Source of the DNA: Megalonaias nervosa
Taxonomy: Eukaryota; Mollusca; Bivalvia; Unionida; Unionidae
Reading direction: 5' to 3'
Assembly (NCBI GenBank): GCA_016617855.1
Contig: JAECUM010004320.1
Coordinates: 1-64,000, forward strand
DNA: 64,000 nucleotides
Positions 10,701 to 21,512 of the stretch are shown one piece after another. The position numbers and the translations under genes were made by a program. A model generated the notes under the pieces. The model saw only the letters and a list, made by a program, of their open reading frames with translations. It did no database searches and had not been told where the DNA came from. Within the stretch, counting starts at the first letter, position 1; each line of letters opens with the position of its first letter.

Positions 10701-11500
10701 TATGTAATGTAAAATTAAAACTACTGCAATGAAACCAATTTTCTTTTTTTTTTCAGTTGGTTTTTGACCTTTAACAGCTAAAACATTGATAGGCGGCTGC
10801 CATTCTATTTCAAGTGCAATACATTTGCAAAGATTAATCAAGGTCCAAGATCTAAACAGCAAGGAAAACTGTGCCGAAAACAAAATGGATGGATAGACAA
10901 ACCGACAGAGAGACAAGATCATGCCATTACAAGGTTCGTATTGCGGAAGGCGCAGGTAAACTGAAGTCATTGTTCGCAATGAATGAATCGGATAATTATT
11001 CTCAGGCCGTCATTTTCTGGGACCATTTATGTAGGTTGTACTTTCATGTTCTTCATGAAAGTTAATGTTCTTCTCCAAAGAAAATAAGTGATATGATCCC
11101 ACAACCATATTTCTGTATCTAGAAATAACAGCTAATTTGTTAAGATAAGTATTTCCTCTGTGAGGTTCTTGCTTCTATTTATTACAATGGTAAAATATAA
11201 TGCACATTCCTCTGGTTAAAATTAATCTCATTATTCGGTCAATTATACTCCTTTTTCCATATAAACGATATATTCACCCATTTAACGGTAATGGAATTTA
11301 GTCAAAGATGAGACTAAAACTGACAGAAGTACAATAGATGTTGAGACTTGTGGCAAATATGGTAACCAGAATTTGTTTTTAATTTATGGAAACAAGTCGA
11401 TATCAGAGTATTTATATAGGGGGCTTTTTAACTACTTGAGTATTGAATTGTTCTCATTCCAATATCTTGATAGATTTGGTGAGGTTCCACTACTAGTATA

Positions 11501-11532
<32 letters not shown>

Positions 11533-12945
11533 ATGACGTTGTAGCTTTTGTCGCTGTTCAACCTCCAGTTGACCTCTCATACGGGGATTAATCCACCTCT
11601 ATCTCAAATGCAACACATCTTAATTCCAGACAACTTAGAAAAATGCAACACGAACTAATTATCTTTCTGATATATTTCCTGATGACCTGACTTTGATTAC
11701 TCAAACAAACCAACATGTACTACTAGATAAATCATCTCTTTGAAACTTAATTTGTATAGTGGTCCAGTATTCAAATTCAGGAATCCCTAAATTAACATAC
11801 CGTATAACAAAATCAATAAAATGAAAGACGAAAACCCAATGTATGAAATGGTGGTGCTAGTGCTGGATCCTAGGACAGCAATGTTGTTAAATTTATTTAA
11901 CGGAGTGATGGGGAAGCCTTCTATACAACCAACGTAATGCACATTATATCTACTATCCTACCAAACGTCAATTTTGTGTTCTGCTATTTTTCATGAGAAA
12001 TTTGATAAATGTATCTCATTACTTATGTTTATGTTAGTCTTCATCTGTGAAAACCACGGGTTTAGCTTTTCTGTTTTAATTTATTATAGATTACTTGTGC
12101 CTTCTAAGCCAACTACTTGTAAAATACTTTTATACAATTAGATCCTATTTAAACGATTGGTTCATAACATTTGTGAATTAATTTTAATATATTCAAAATC
12201 CACAAGGTTCGTGCTTGGTATCCTTCAAAGTTCAACTTTGATACTTTTCCTCAAGGACAAGTTTCTTGACCATACGTTTAACTTAAACGCATTGAAAGTC
12301 ACAATAAACAGCAAATAAAGCTTTTGCCCGATGATGAAAGTTCTTGCATTTCGCAACATAACCTTGTACTGGCATGCAGTCAATAATACGTCCCTCGATG
12401 TAACATACACGATTGTGTTTATTTATTCTTTCTACTGTCTTGAAGTGAAGGAAACACTTTGGTCCGTCTGAATTATCTCCTCCGGAAGATACAAGCTAGG
12501 ACGAATCTTTAATGTGTACATAATATTTTCTGGTACTTTTTTATTTTTTTGTTTTGTGTTTCCCCATTAAAGTTGATCAAATGTATTAATGACACCGTGT
12601 AACAATTATTTTTTGTTCCTGGGTAGTAAGTGTTATTTCCTAATTGCTTATGTCTCAAAAGTACAGAAGATGGCTATTATTCCCCAAAAACTTTGCTTTT
12701 GTGACCAGAACAGTGATATTTTGAAATTTACCTATTTCCAATGAGACAACGGACGAATTTGTGTCTTTTCGTTCACATAAAGTCAGAAAAAAACAACATA
12801 TGAATAAAAATTAACGTGTATTTATACAAAAGTAATACAAAAATGACCACAAAAGATTCAAAAGTGAGTAGTTTTTCAAGATTTACGATTATACTGTAAA
12901 TCACTTTCACGAATCAGCCCTAGACAAAAAAAAACTTGCAAACAC
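7749..12945. other. intergenic AT-rich sequence, no gene seen
   Basis: Both strands carry only short frames with no recognisable domain. The only structured items I note are homopolymer runs near 8540-8577, a C-rich patch near 10412-10430 and a (CTA)n run at 11501-11532. Confidence 0.6.
11501..11532. repeat. (ACT)n trinucleotide microsatellite
   Basis: About ten perfect ACT units end just before ATGACG. Confidence 0.95.
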
Positions 12946-13052
12946 TGAGTTTGACAGAGGCAGCTATATCGACAGACACAGTTTGACAGAGGCAGCTATA
13001 TCGACAGACACAGTTTGACAGAGGCAGCTATATCGACAGACACAGTTTGACA
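12946..13052. repeat. 32-bp tandem repeat, about 3 units
   Basis: The unit starts AGTTTGACAGAGGCAGCTAT, followed by ATCGACAGACAC, and is repeated about three times with almost no divergence. This indicates a recent expansion. Confidence 0.9.
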
Positions 13053-13555
13053 GAGATGCAGACAATGATTCATCAATCGGTTGCACCGCATAATGCGCTA
13101 ACGCCTTTTGATTTATAGAAACCTTTGATCTAGCCTGCTGGGAATGCATCTAAAATCTCAATACTTGAAATGCCACTTGGCGACGGTACTCATATTTTAT
13201 TTTCTTAGATATTCATTGATTCCTAATGTAGTACTAGGTGCAATGTTCTCAAATTAGATATAAAACCACACAATAAATGAAGCAGAAATGTCGAATTTGT
13301 TTGCCTAATCGATTCAAGTATTTATGCACTCATTGTAACTGAAGAGTAACACCAGACAAACTCTACCGACGAATAGGGCTAAGTCGAGCTGAAGCAAGTG
13401 TCGACAAATTATGTGGGATTTTCTTGTACATCATCTTACACATATCACCAAGGCAGACCATTTTAAAATATAATTGTAAAATACAGTGGTACATGTGTCC
13501 GGTATTATCATATATTTTTCCAGCCTAGTAGGAGAAGAAACTGCATTTAGTTTCT

Positions 13556-14225
13556 GTGTTAGTTTCTGTGTATTAACTGAGATAAAATCACTTTTAATAT
13601 AGTCCACTGTTTCCAGTGAATGACCAGTTCTGTAGATATCAGATAAAAATACACGTTTTTTGTTTCCAGTGAATGATCAGTTCTGTAGATATCAAATAAA
13701 ATAGACGTTACTTGTTTCCAGTGAATGACCAGTTCTGTAGATCTCTGATTAAAATACATATATCACTTGTTTTCAGTGAATAGCCTCTTTTGTAGATCTC
13801 GGATTAAAATACATATATCACTTGTTTCCAGTGAATGACCTGTTTTGTAGATATCAGATAAAAATACATACGTTAGTTTTTTGCAGTGAACTAGCAGCTT
13901 TGTAGATAAAAATACGTGTTACTTTTTTTTCCAGTAAATGACTTATTCTATAGATATCACATAAAAATAGTTGTTTTCAGTAAATGATCAATCCTGTAGA
14001 CACAAGATAAAAATACGTGTTAGTTGTTTAAAGTGAATGACCTGATCGGTAGCTGTCAGACAAATATATTTGCGTTAGTTGCTTTAGTTCTTTAGAGATC
14101 ACATAGAAATACACGTGTTCCTTGTTCCAGTGACTAGTTCTGTAGATATCACATAGAAATACACGTGTCCCTAGTTAAGTCAATGACTCGTTCTGTACAT
14201 ATCCCATAGAAATACATGTCTTGAT
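13556..14225. repeat. 52-55-bp diverged minisatellite, about 11 units
   Basis: Each unit contains TTCCAGTGAATGACC, then TCTGTAGATATCAGATAAAA and ATACACGT. Starts are visible at 13611, 13664, 13716, 13771, 13826 and 13881. Later units are shorter and more degenerate. Minus-strand frames through it (13559-13759) only reflect the repeat. Confidence 0.88.
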
Positions 14226-14296
14226 TGTTTCTTACACTATTTGTTATATTATGAGAATTTAACCATAAAATAATCCGTTACGAATATACGCAGATA

Positions 14297-14332
14297 TATG
14301 ACTCGGCCGGGATTTGAACCCGTGACCTCCCA
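14297..14332 (-). repeat. SINE fragment (tRNA B-box end)
   Basis: TATGACTCGGCCGGGATTTG followed by AACCCGTGACCTCCC matches the 3' part of the tRNA-like head of the SINE at 41870-42156, B-box side, in the same orientation. The rest of the SINE is missing. Confidence 0.7.
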
Positions 14333-14376
14333 GTTTATTACAAACATTGATGGTGACACATTTAATAAATAGAGGA

Positions 14377-14515
14377 TCTCAAATGGGTAATGATTTAATA
14401 TTGAATTCATGAAACGAGTTGAATAATGTCCAGCTTTTGCGAGCCTTGGCGAGCAAAAGCGGACATTATTTAACGAGTTTCATAAATTTAATATTAAATC
14501 ATTACCCATTTGAGA
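14377..14515. repeat. 139-bp near-perfect hairpin (MITE-like)
   Basis: TCTCAAATGGGTAATGATTT at the left is the inverse of AAATCATTACCCATTTGAGA at the right. Pairing continues inward through AATATT, CGAGTT and GTCC to a small loop around GCGAGCCTTGGCGAGC. The arms are about 60 bp. This is non-coding; a foldback or MITE origin is inferred. Confidence 0.85.
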
Positions 14516-15148
14516 TTCTTTTTATCACATAGTTTTTATTTCAGTGGAAATTATTTAGATGGAAAGAAGAACGAATAATTTCGATTTCGTTCATTCTTAC
14601 AGACTGTGCACCTTTCATTTGTTGTGCATAAAATATAGTCCCAAACAAAGTTAAACTGGTAAAAGTAGATTGTACTTTTTTACAACCTATAAATCAAAGA
14701 AAAAGCTTCCATCCGAATAAACAGAACATTTTATAACGACAAAATCATTTTTCAAAACATAATGATCAGTGCGATGTGATGCTGCCACATTGTTTGATAC
14801 GGTACACAGTACAGTAGGCCTAGAGTACATGTTTACCCTAAAATGTCACTTTCAAAACTAAACGTTACATTGTTGCGATTTTCATGTGAAATAGGATTAC
14901 TGGATGCAACAATTCCCACATTTACTGCAATGTATTTGTGTCCTCCGTTCTAACGCTTGATCAGTCTTTCGTTAAAATCATAAATTGACTCTTTACGACA
15001 CGGATTTTGCAACTTCCACCAGGGATGGGACCAGATAAGTGATTTTGAAAGCCACATCGTATGGTATAAGAAAGCGGATAAAACCAGATCGCAGGCCGTC
15101 GGAGGCACATGTCTGTTTTACAAATACGTATGCAAGACAGCGTATTAC
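14516..15148. other. no gene seen
   Basis: AT-rich sequence with only short frames and no recognisable motif, up to the LTR at 15149. Confidence 0.55.
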
Positions 15149-15706
15149 TGTTACGAGTCTTTGCTCATAAAATAAGTAACAGAAAAGAGAGAAGACAACA
15201 AGCTTTGTAAATTTAAGTCCCTAGAATACAAAGTGAAAAATTAAGAAAAAAGAACTCACGGTTTTACGAATCAAATCCAGAAATAATCCAAGAATTAAGA
15301 AATAGAAGTCCTAGTAATAAAAATTCCCGAATGAAACTGAGTTCGAATCCCGATGAAATATAAGATGGAAGGCGATGACTTCTGTTGTTGTCAGCGTCGT
15401 ACTGATGTGTTAACAGTTTCTTGTTGAATCACAGAAAATATTACCGTATTTCATGTATTTTTTCGTACCCTTTAATTTTTCATACACAATCCAGTATTAA
15501 AATAATAATTATTTAAATGTATCATAATTTTTCGTACATATCATTTTGTATTATTTGAAAAATTAATTAAATTATCGAACATAAAATTTCCACTAAGAAA
15601 ATTTACGTTTGCAAGAAAGATCGAAAATACCGTATTCCCATTTTGTTTTTACAAAAATTAATGATTAATTGTTGGTGAGAAAATATAATGATTGAGGCAT
15701 AAGCAT

Positions 15707-15913
15707 GGGCGCCCGCAGCATAGGTCAAGGGGGGTCATACTGCAATATCTATATTTAATCATGCAAATGAAGCTGAAAATATGTCACAAGATTCTGTTCA
15801 AAACGCTTAGTAAATATTAGCTTTAGTTTCAGACTACCTACTATACTAACTCTCCTGGCCGTGACTGACTGACCCCCCCCCCCCCATTTTTGTAAAAGAT
15901 CCTGCGGGCGCCC
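15707..15913. mobile_element. MITE with GGGCGCCCGCAG inverted ends, copy 1
   Basis: GGGCGCCCGCAG at 15707-15718 pairs with CTGCGGGCGCCC at 15902-15913, with G-run and C-run stretches just inside. It is 207 bp, non-coding and nested in the TIR element. A related copy is at 42809-42947. Confidence 0.75.
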
Positions 15914-16830
15914 ATGTGCATAAACTCTTATTGTCATTACGATATCTACTGGTGTTTATTAACAAATGAACAAAGGACTTCACAGACCATACCTTTAAAT
16001 ATTATCGTTAATTAGTTCTCCTTATTAAGTCCGTCACCGTAACAAAACACCACGTGCATTTTAAAACGAGTTCGGAAGCCCTTTGATGTTGTCTTATCCA
16101 ACAAAAATTATATCTCAGTACATGCTAAAGTGAAGACCACAGACCATTGGTCAACTAGTCTTATTGTTTCATTAGTCATACAAACATAAAATATAAAAAC
16201 CTTGTCATTTTCCATCGTAAATTTGAAAGTCACGGACTCCGTTAAATCGATTCATATATATATACATATACTATCTTTTAAGTGCTTGTTCTGTTTTGTC
16301 TTGGATATAATTAAAATTTTATTGCAAATCTGTTCTATGATATACACCACTATTATCTTTATTGGCGAGTTCGAATAACAAGTAATGCATATGATCGCTT
16401 GTCCTTACAACATCTGCTATATGGACAACGGCTTCAATAGCACATTGACAGACTTTCACTTCCCTAAAGAGAGCCTCATTTCCCTACAGGTAGCCTCGCT
16501 GATTTGACCTCTTCAGTCGATTCTTGCCCTCAATCTGGTTTCAACTGGAATAACCAAAGCCCTAAGAATGTTTAATTACCGTGTAAATAACTGCATAGCC
16601 ATGTGGTTGTTGTAACAATGTACATCGTAATTAAAACAAGAACGAACCGTTGATTTAGCGGTGTTTATTCCTAATGGAATATAGTAGGGTCGTAATACAT
16701 GAGGATTATCCCACTCGTCAGGTAACTGAAAATAGTCTTTTTTTTCTCTTTGCAAAAGCTACAAATCACAACTACACTGAATAAATACGGTTTTGTACAC
16801 TGAAAAATTTTTGTTTGATTGATCTCTCTG

Positions 16831-16868
16831 GCGCACGTGCACGCACACACACACGCGTGCGTGCGCAC
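16831..16868. repeat. 38-bp perfect purine-pyrimidine alternation
   Basis: GCGCACGTGCACGCACACAC followed by ACACGCGTGCGTGCGCAC alternates purine and pyrimidine without a break. It is GC-rich, the composition most prone to Z-DNA. Non-coding. Confidence 0.85.
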
Positions 16869-17128
16869 TTACGTGCATTAACTTCAACGTTGATTTCAAG
16901 TTCTTTATTTTTTATTTCAGTTTGATAATGAGATTATTGTTGCGGTAAACATACAACTTGCACTTAATTTCTTGACGATGTGGGGTCGTGTTGTTGCGTA
17001 CAATTTACCAATAAATAATACCCATAACTTATACATGTTCAAACCATCTTGATCATTTTGCCTATATTACACAGCATAACAGCTACATATGTTCTAAATG
17101 CAGACCAGCTTGCACACTGCGACATAAT

Positions 17129-17150
17129 CCTCTCTCTCTCTCTCTCTGTC

Positions 17151-17188
<38 letters not shown>
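17129..17188. repeat. (CT)n microsatellite
   Basis: About 60 bp of CT with two GT interruptions, inside the nested TIR element. Confidence 0.95.
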
Positions 17189-17192
<4 letters not shown>

Positions 17193-18089
17193 CAACAGTA
17201 CTTTTGACTTATTGTAATTAGATTCTTGAATTGAGAGCAGAATGAAACAGAAAATATAGTTTACTTTGTACGTTTGTACCGTTAGGTTGTTGAGTAGCGT
17301 GTGTACCGTAGAACTTGTATTGGTACGATCCCTTTATTTTTCGTACACGTTCAGTACCACCAAATGACAATTATTTATTTTACATATAATTTTTCGTACA
17401 CTGAAATTAATAATTATTTTTTCGTGTAGGAAAAATTACATAAAATACGGTATTCCAGTTTTGAATTCCGTATAAATTTCAATAAATGTCTCTATCCAAG
17501 AATTTTGTAGGAGCACTTATGTATTTCCAGGGAAAATAATCACTTGAATTCAATAAAATAAAACTTCAGCTCAAACTGATCACAACATAATACAACTTAA
17601 CATGTCAATTGTTTGGAGCCCGACTAACAAACTTCTATCAAAAACAACAGTTATATGCTAATTAAGACGCAAAACAGATTCCCGTATTAGGGTCAGTCAT
17701 CTAGAAAAAATAGAAGTTTGTAACAATAAACACACGTTTCATATCACGTACTCCAGGTATGGCCATGATTTAGCTTAATGATACTTACTTTGAGAAAGAA
17801 TTAAAAAAAGAATAATTAAAAAAAAAGTTGTTTACCAAAACTGCCACTGATTTTGAAATGAGGCCAGGAACTAGATACAATGTTTCTATTATTAGTTGCT
17901 TATGAATGAAATAAATTAAAAAAATAACAGTCAGGTCAAACAGAACTGAATTGAATTTCTGGACAATGTCAAATCCAGTAAACAAAGTTACACTACAATA
18001 ACATGTAATGGACTTAAAAAATTTAAAACTAACAAACAAACAATTAAATTAAATACACATAACAATTACTCAGTCTATCCTCTTTATAT

Positions 18090-18179
18090 ATCAGTACATA
18101 GATACATAGATACATACACAGATACATAGATACATACATAGATACATACATACATACATACATGCATACATGCATACAT
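18090..18179. repeat. (GATACATA)/(CATA)n microsatellite
   Basis: GATACATA units grade into CATA and then GCATACAT units, a compound tetranucleotide tract. Confidence 0.92.
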
Positions 18180-19962
18180 TCTGTCGAAATCGGTCTTTAA
18201 TCGAGATTTAGTTGCATACATTATTAACCGATTTACCTTCTCCAGAGACACGTTTGTACTAAACGAAATAATAAAGACCTTGTGTAATATTCAATTAGTA
18301 TGGTGCATTTTGGTTGAGATATTTGAATATAGCTTTTTTATCAGTTCTTTGTTGTATATCGTGTATTCGGAGTTTGCTTGAGATAGCCGAATTGATTCTT
18401 TTATCAGCCATTTGTCGTATATTGTGCATAAGGTTTTTTGTTGAGATAGCTGAATATAGTATTTATATCAGTTCATTGATGTACATCGTGTGTCATGATC
18501 TCTGTTCACACTCTGACCTATAACGTTCATATTCCATCCTTTCTCCCAAAGCAGTTTTCGACTGTTTTACTCTATCATTGGTAGCTAAATGGTATAGTTC
18601 CAGACTCACAACACAAAAGGTCGCGGGATCGAATCCCACCCAGACCGGTCCTATATATCGTTGCAGATGTTCGTACATGGTCACTAGCAGGCACGAGGGA
18701 TAGATATGCGGTGAGCCAGTTGGTACATTATATTTTGAATATCCAGTGATGTGTCTTTGGAGATGTCTTAACCCAAAAATTCGATAACTCGATTATCTTC
18801 TCGTTTGTAGTATCCCTACGAAATAGGCTGAGGATATTGTGATGCCTGTCTGTCCTATCTGTGCGACTGTACATTCGTGACTGGATCTCCTAAAGCTAAG
18901 TATGAAAATTCACCAAACTTGGCCAATACATTGTTCATGTTGTCACCATCTGCACCAGGGATACAATTTTTGGCCTGTCCCCTGGGGTTCCTGTGCAGGA
19001 ATCAAAGGCAAAACACACAAAAATTACAACCAGTGACAATTTAAATATTTTGCAACCAAACTTTATACTTGTAGTTATAGCGGAAAGAAACACAAACCAT
19101 GTAAAGGATTTTGGGCTGTGGCCTCTTGTCTTAGTCTGAAGAGGGTGTTTGTGTTTGCGGTGATGGTTGCAAAGTCTGGGACGAAATATCAACTAAAAGG
19201 CAAGGGAATTTGTCATGGCGAGTCTCCAAGGTATCTCTACATTAAAGTAAGAAGACTGGCTACTAACGCCAACAGGAGTAATCGTTTTGACTCTTTTTTC
19301 AATTCAGAGACTTGACAGTGTATATGGGTTAAAGTATTTCGATACAAGTAGATGAAAAGCGCACTTTGGCGTCAAAAATAATCTTCAGATAGATTGGGAT
19401 GTAGTAAACAAGAGAGATTAATTCCTTGAATTCAAAATCCAATATTAAAATTGTCGAGCAATGAAGAGCAAAAAATTTTGAATTCCTGAAAGAAGGAAAT
19501 GTCATGAAATCAACATTTTGAACACTTTAACAAATGAATTCATTGCAATGACGTGCTTAGGCCATACCACCTCGGATGACAAGGAATAATAAATGAACCA
19601 TGAAATCATATATAGAATGATGGTTATTTCAACCGGGGAAATACACAAAAAAGAAACACAGACTTTAAAATACAGTCATATCATACCAGTCTACGACTAA
19701 TTTGAATGGAGAAAGAGTTTTTTATCTGATGTGAATTTATGTTTTTTCATTCCATTATAATTAAAGATCAATTTGCTAAAACAAGGTTAAAAAATATCCA
19801 TTTAAAAACTAAACGTGGATAAATTTCAGTGAAACCTTTGAGGATAGCTTTATAAAATTCCCCTTTCTGGAGATGTAGACATCTACGTGTGCCCCGCATT
19901 CTTCTTTCCACCTTTACATTTTTAGCATTCTTCTTTTATTTTGACACACTCTCTCTCACTCC
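18180..19962. other. no gene seen apart from a tRNA-like piece
   Basis: Short frames only. 18310-18480 holds imperfect ~70-bp repeats of a GAGATAGCTGAATATAG-type motif (three degenerate copies near 18317, 18379 and 18442). Confidence 0.5.
18580..18647 (+). repeat. tRNA-derived SINE head or tRNA pseudogene
   Basis: An A-box-like TAGCTAAATGG (18582-18592) is followed at tRNA spacing by a B-box-like GGGATCGAATCCC (18625-18637), one base off the consensus. The sequence does not fold into a convincing complete cloverleaf by eye, so a SINE head or decayed tRNA fits better than an active tRNA gene. Confidence 0.55.
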
Positions 19963-20037
<75 letters not shown>

Positions 20038-20039
20038 TC

Positions 20040-20088
<49 letters not shown>

Positions 20089-20111
20089 TATATATATATA
20101 TATATATATAT
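19963..20111. repeat. (CA)n then (TA)n compound microsatellite
   Basis: CA units to about 20004, then TA tracts interrupted by CTCTCAC and CTA. Frames on both strands through it are artefacts. Confidence 0.97.
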
Positions 20112-21249
20112 GATATTTGATATTCCCATTTTTGGGATAAATTATCATTCTACATTTCCTTATGAAAATATGAAGTCTAGGTCGTTTTAAGACAAGCATG
20201 GTCTCTCACGGTTGATCAAGCATCGGACCTATCAGAAATAAAAAAATAAAAACCAAATTAAGCAAACAATATCAATACTTTCATTTTTCAAACAATAGGA
20301 TGGATTTATGTATGTCATCTTATTTTGGGTCGAAATACTTGCATGCAAATCGTGAAAAGTGTTTTACTTAACTGTTGTTTTTTTTTGTCAGCGATAAAAA
20401 TGATGCTAAATCCAAGGTGCACTCTTTTCACAAAAGAGGAAGAAATTATTGTGCTGTGCAAATGCAGTATTCCTTATCATTTTTTTTTTTCTTGACATAA
20501 CGAATTATTCCTTTTTGACTCTATTCATTAACTACTGCATGTTTATCGAATCAGATTCATTCCGTATACTAGGATGCAACTTGTTTAAGTGTAGGCTCAG
20601 ATATTTCGTTATATAAATTACATTCGTTATGCAAGTTACAACGATACTTCATTTGAATTCTTGTGTCCACATCATTTATTCTCTTTATCCAAACTTCTAA
20701 TAACATCGTGAAGAGATAATCAAATAAGGAAGATTACTTTCTAATTATACGTGGAATGAGCAGCATTAATTTTGCATCCAGACCAGTACAATATCTACTC
20801 TGTCAAATTAACTCATTTCAGAGTGACGTATGTTATGTTTTAGTTTCTTTCTATTTAATTCCATACCCCGTAGCGCTTTTAAATAACGAACATCAAAAAA
20901 GGAAAACTGACACCGCTGCAGACAATAAGTAAACATCACTGCATTGTCTTTTCTAATTCCAGAAAAGGAATATTTTGCCCATGTCTTGGTTGTTTTTGTT
21001 TTCAATCATTGTTTCCTACCACTCTGATTTGAATTCCCCGATTTTAATTAAAATTTGGGAATGTTCATTTTGAGTTTATTTTCGCATTTGTCACTTCTCA
21101 TATGATGGAAAGTTTCATTGTTGCAACGACTGGTAAATTATACAACTGGTTTTACTACATTAAATACCATGAGCGGTATCAGTAGCACGGATGGTAGTGC
21201 TGGTAGTATTAGTAGTATATAATTAATTTCAGAATTATTTTGTTACTTA
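20112..21249. other. no gene seen
   Basis: AT-rich, with short frames only. Confidence 0.5.
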
Positions 21250-21512
21250 GACAACAGGTGCTGTGCAAGGCAATAGAAACAGATGCTGTGCAAGGCAATA
21301 TAAACAGATGCTTGCAAGGCAATAGAAACAGATGCTGTGCAAGATAATAAAAAACAGATGCTGTGGAAGATAATAGAAAACAGATGCTGTGCAAGGCAGT
21401 ATAAACAGATGCTTGCAAGGCAATAGAAACAGATGCTGTACAAGATAATAGAAAACAGATGCTGTGGAAGATAATAGAAAACAGATGCTGTGGAAGGCAA
21501 TTGAAAACAGAT
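21250..21512. repeat. 23-28-bp minisatellite, about 10 units
   Basis: The unit is AAACAGATGCTGTGCAAGGC plus AATAG, with length variants lacking TG or carrying GATAATAGAA. Two overlapping minus-strand frames of 85-110 codons arise purely from the repeat (CLAQHLF/SIIFHSICF periodicity). Confidence 0.92.

Larger units (their letters stand above)
15442..17452. mobile_element. putative TIR DNA transposon nested in the LTR
   Basis: Left end TACCGTATTTCATGTATTTT and right end AATTACATAAAATACGGTA are inverted copies, and the LTR similarity resumes exactly outside them. Subterminal TTTTTCGTACA-like motifs occur repeatedly at both ends (15461-15540 and 17335-17430). TA flanks both ends and may be the target duplication. 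About 2.0 kb with no transposase frame, so it is non-autonomous. Superfamily is not assigned. Confidence 0.65.
15149..18064 (-). repeat. old Gmr1-family LTR split by a nested element
   Basis: The left part 15149-15441 matches the R/U5 side of the LTR family on the minus strand (TGTTACGAGTC..., CAACAAGCTTTGTAAATTTA, GATGGAAGGCGATGACTTC). The right part 17453-18064 matches the U3 side (AAAACTAACAAACAAACAAT... ending CACATAACA). Both outer ends are flanked by ATTAC (15144-15148 and 18065-18069), a 5-bp target-site duplication. The middle belongs to the inserted element at 15442-17452. It is more diverged than the other LTRs, so it represents an older subfamily. Confidence 0.82.

Noticed and set aside
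19889..20199. Frames over the CA/TA tract
   Set aside because: Simple-sequence artefacts (THTHTH, YIYIYI).
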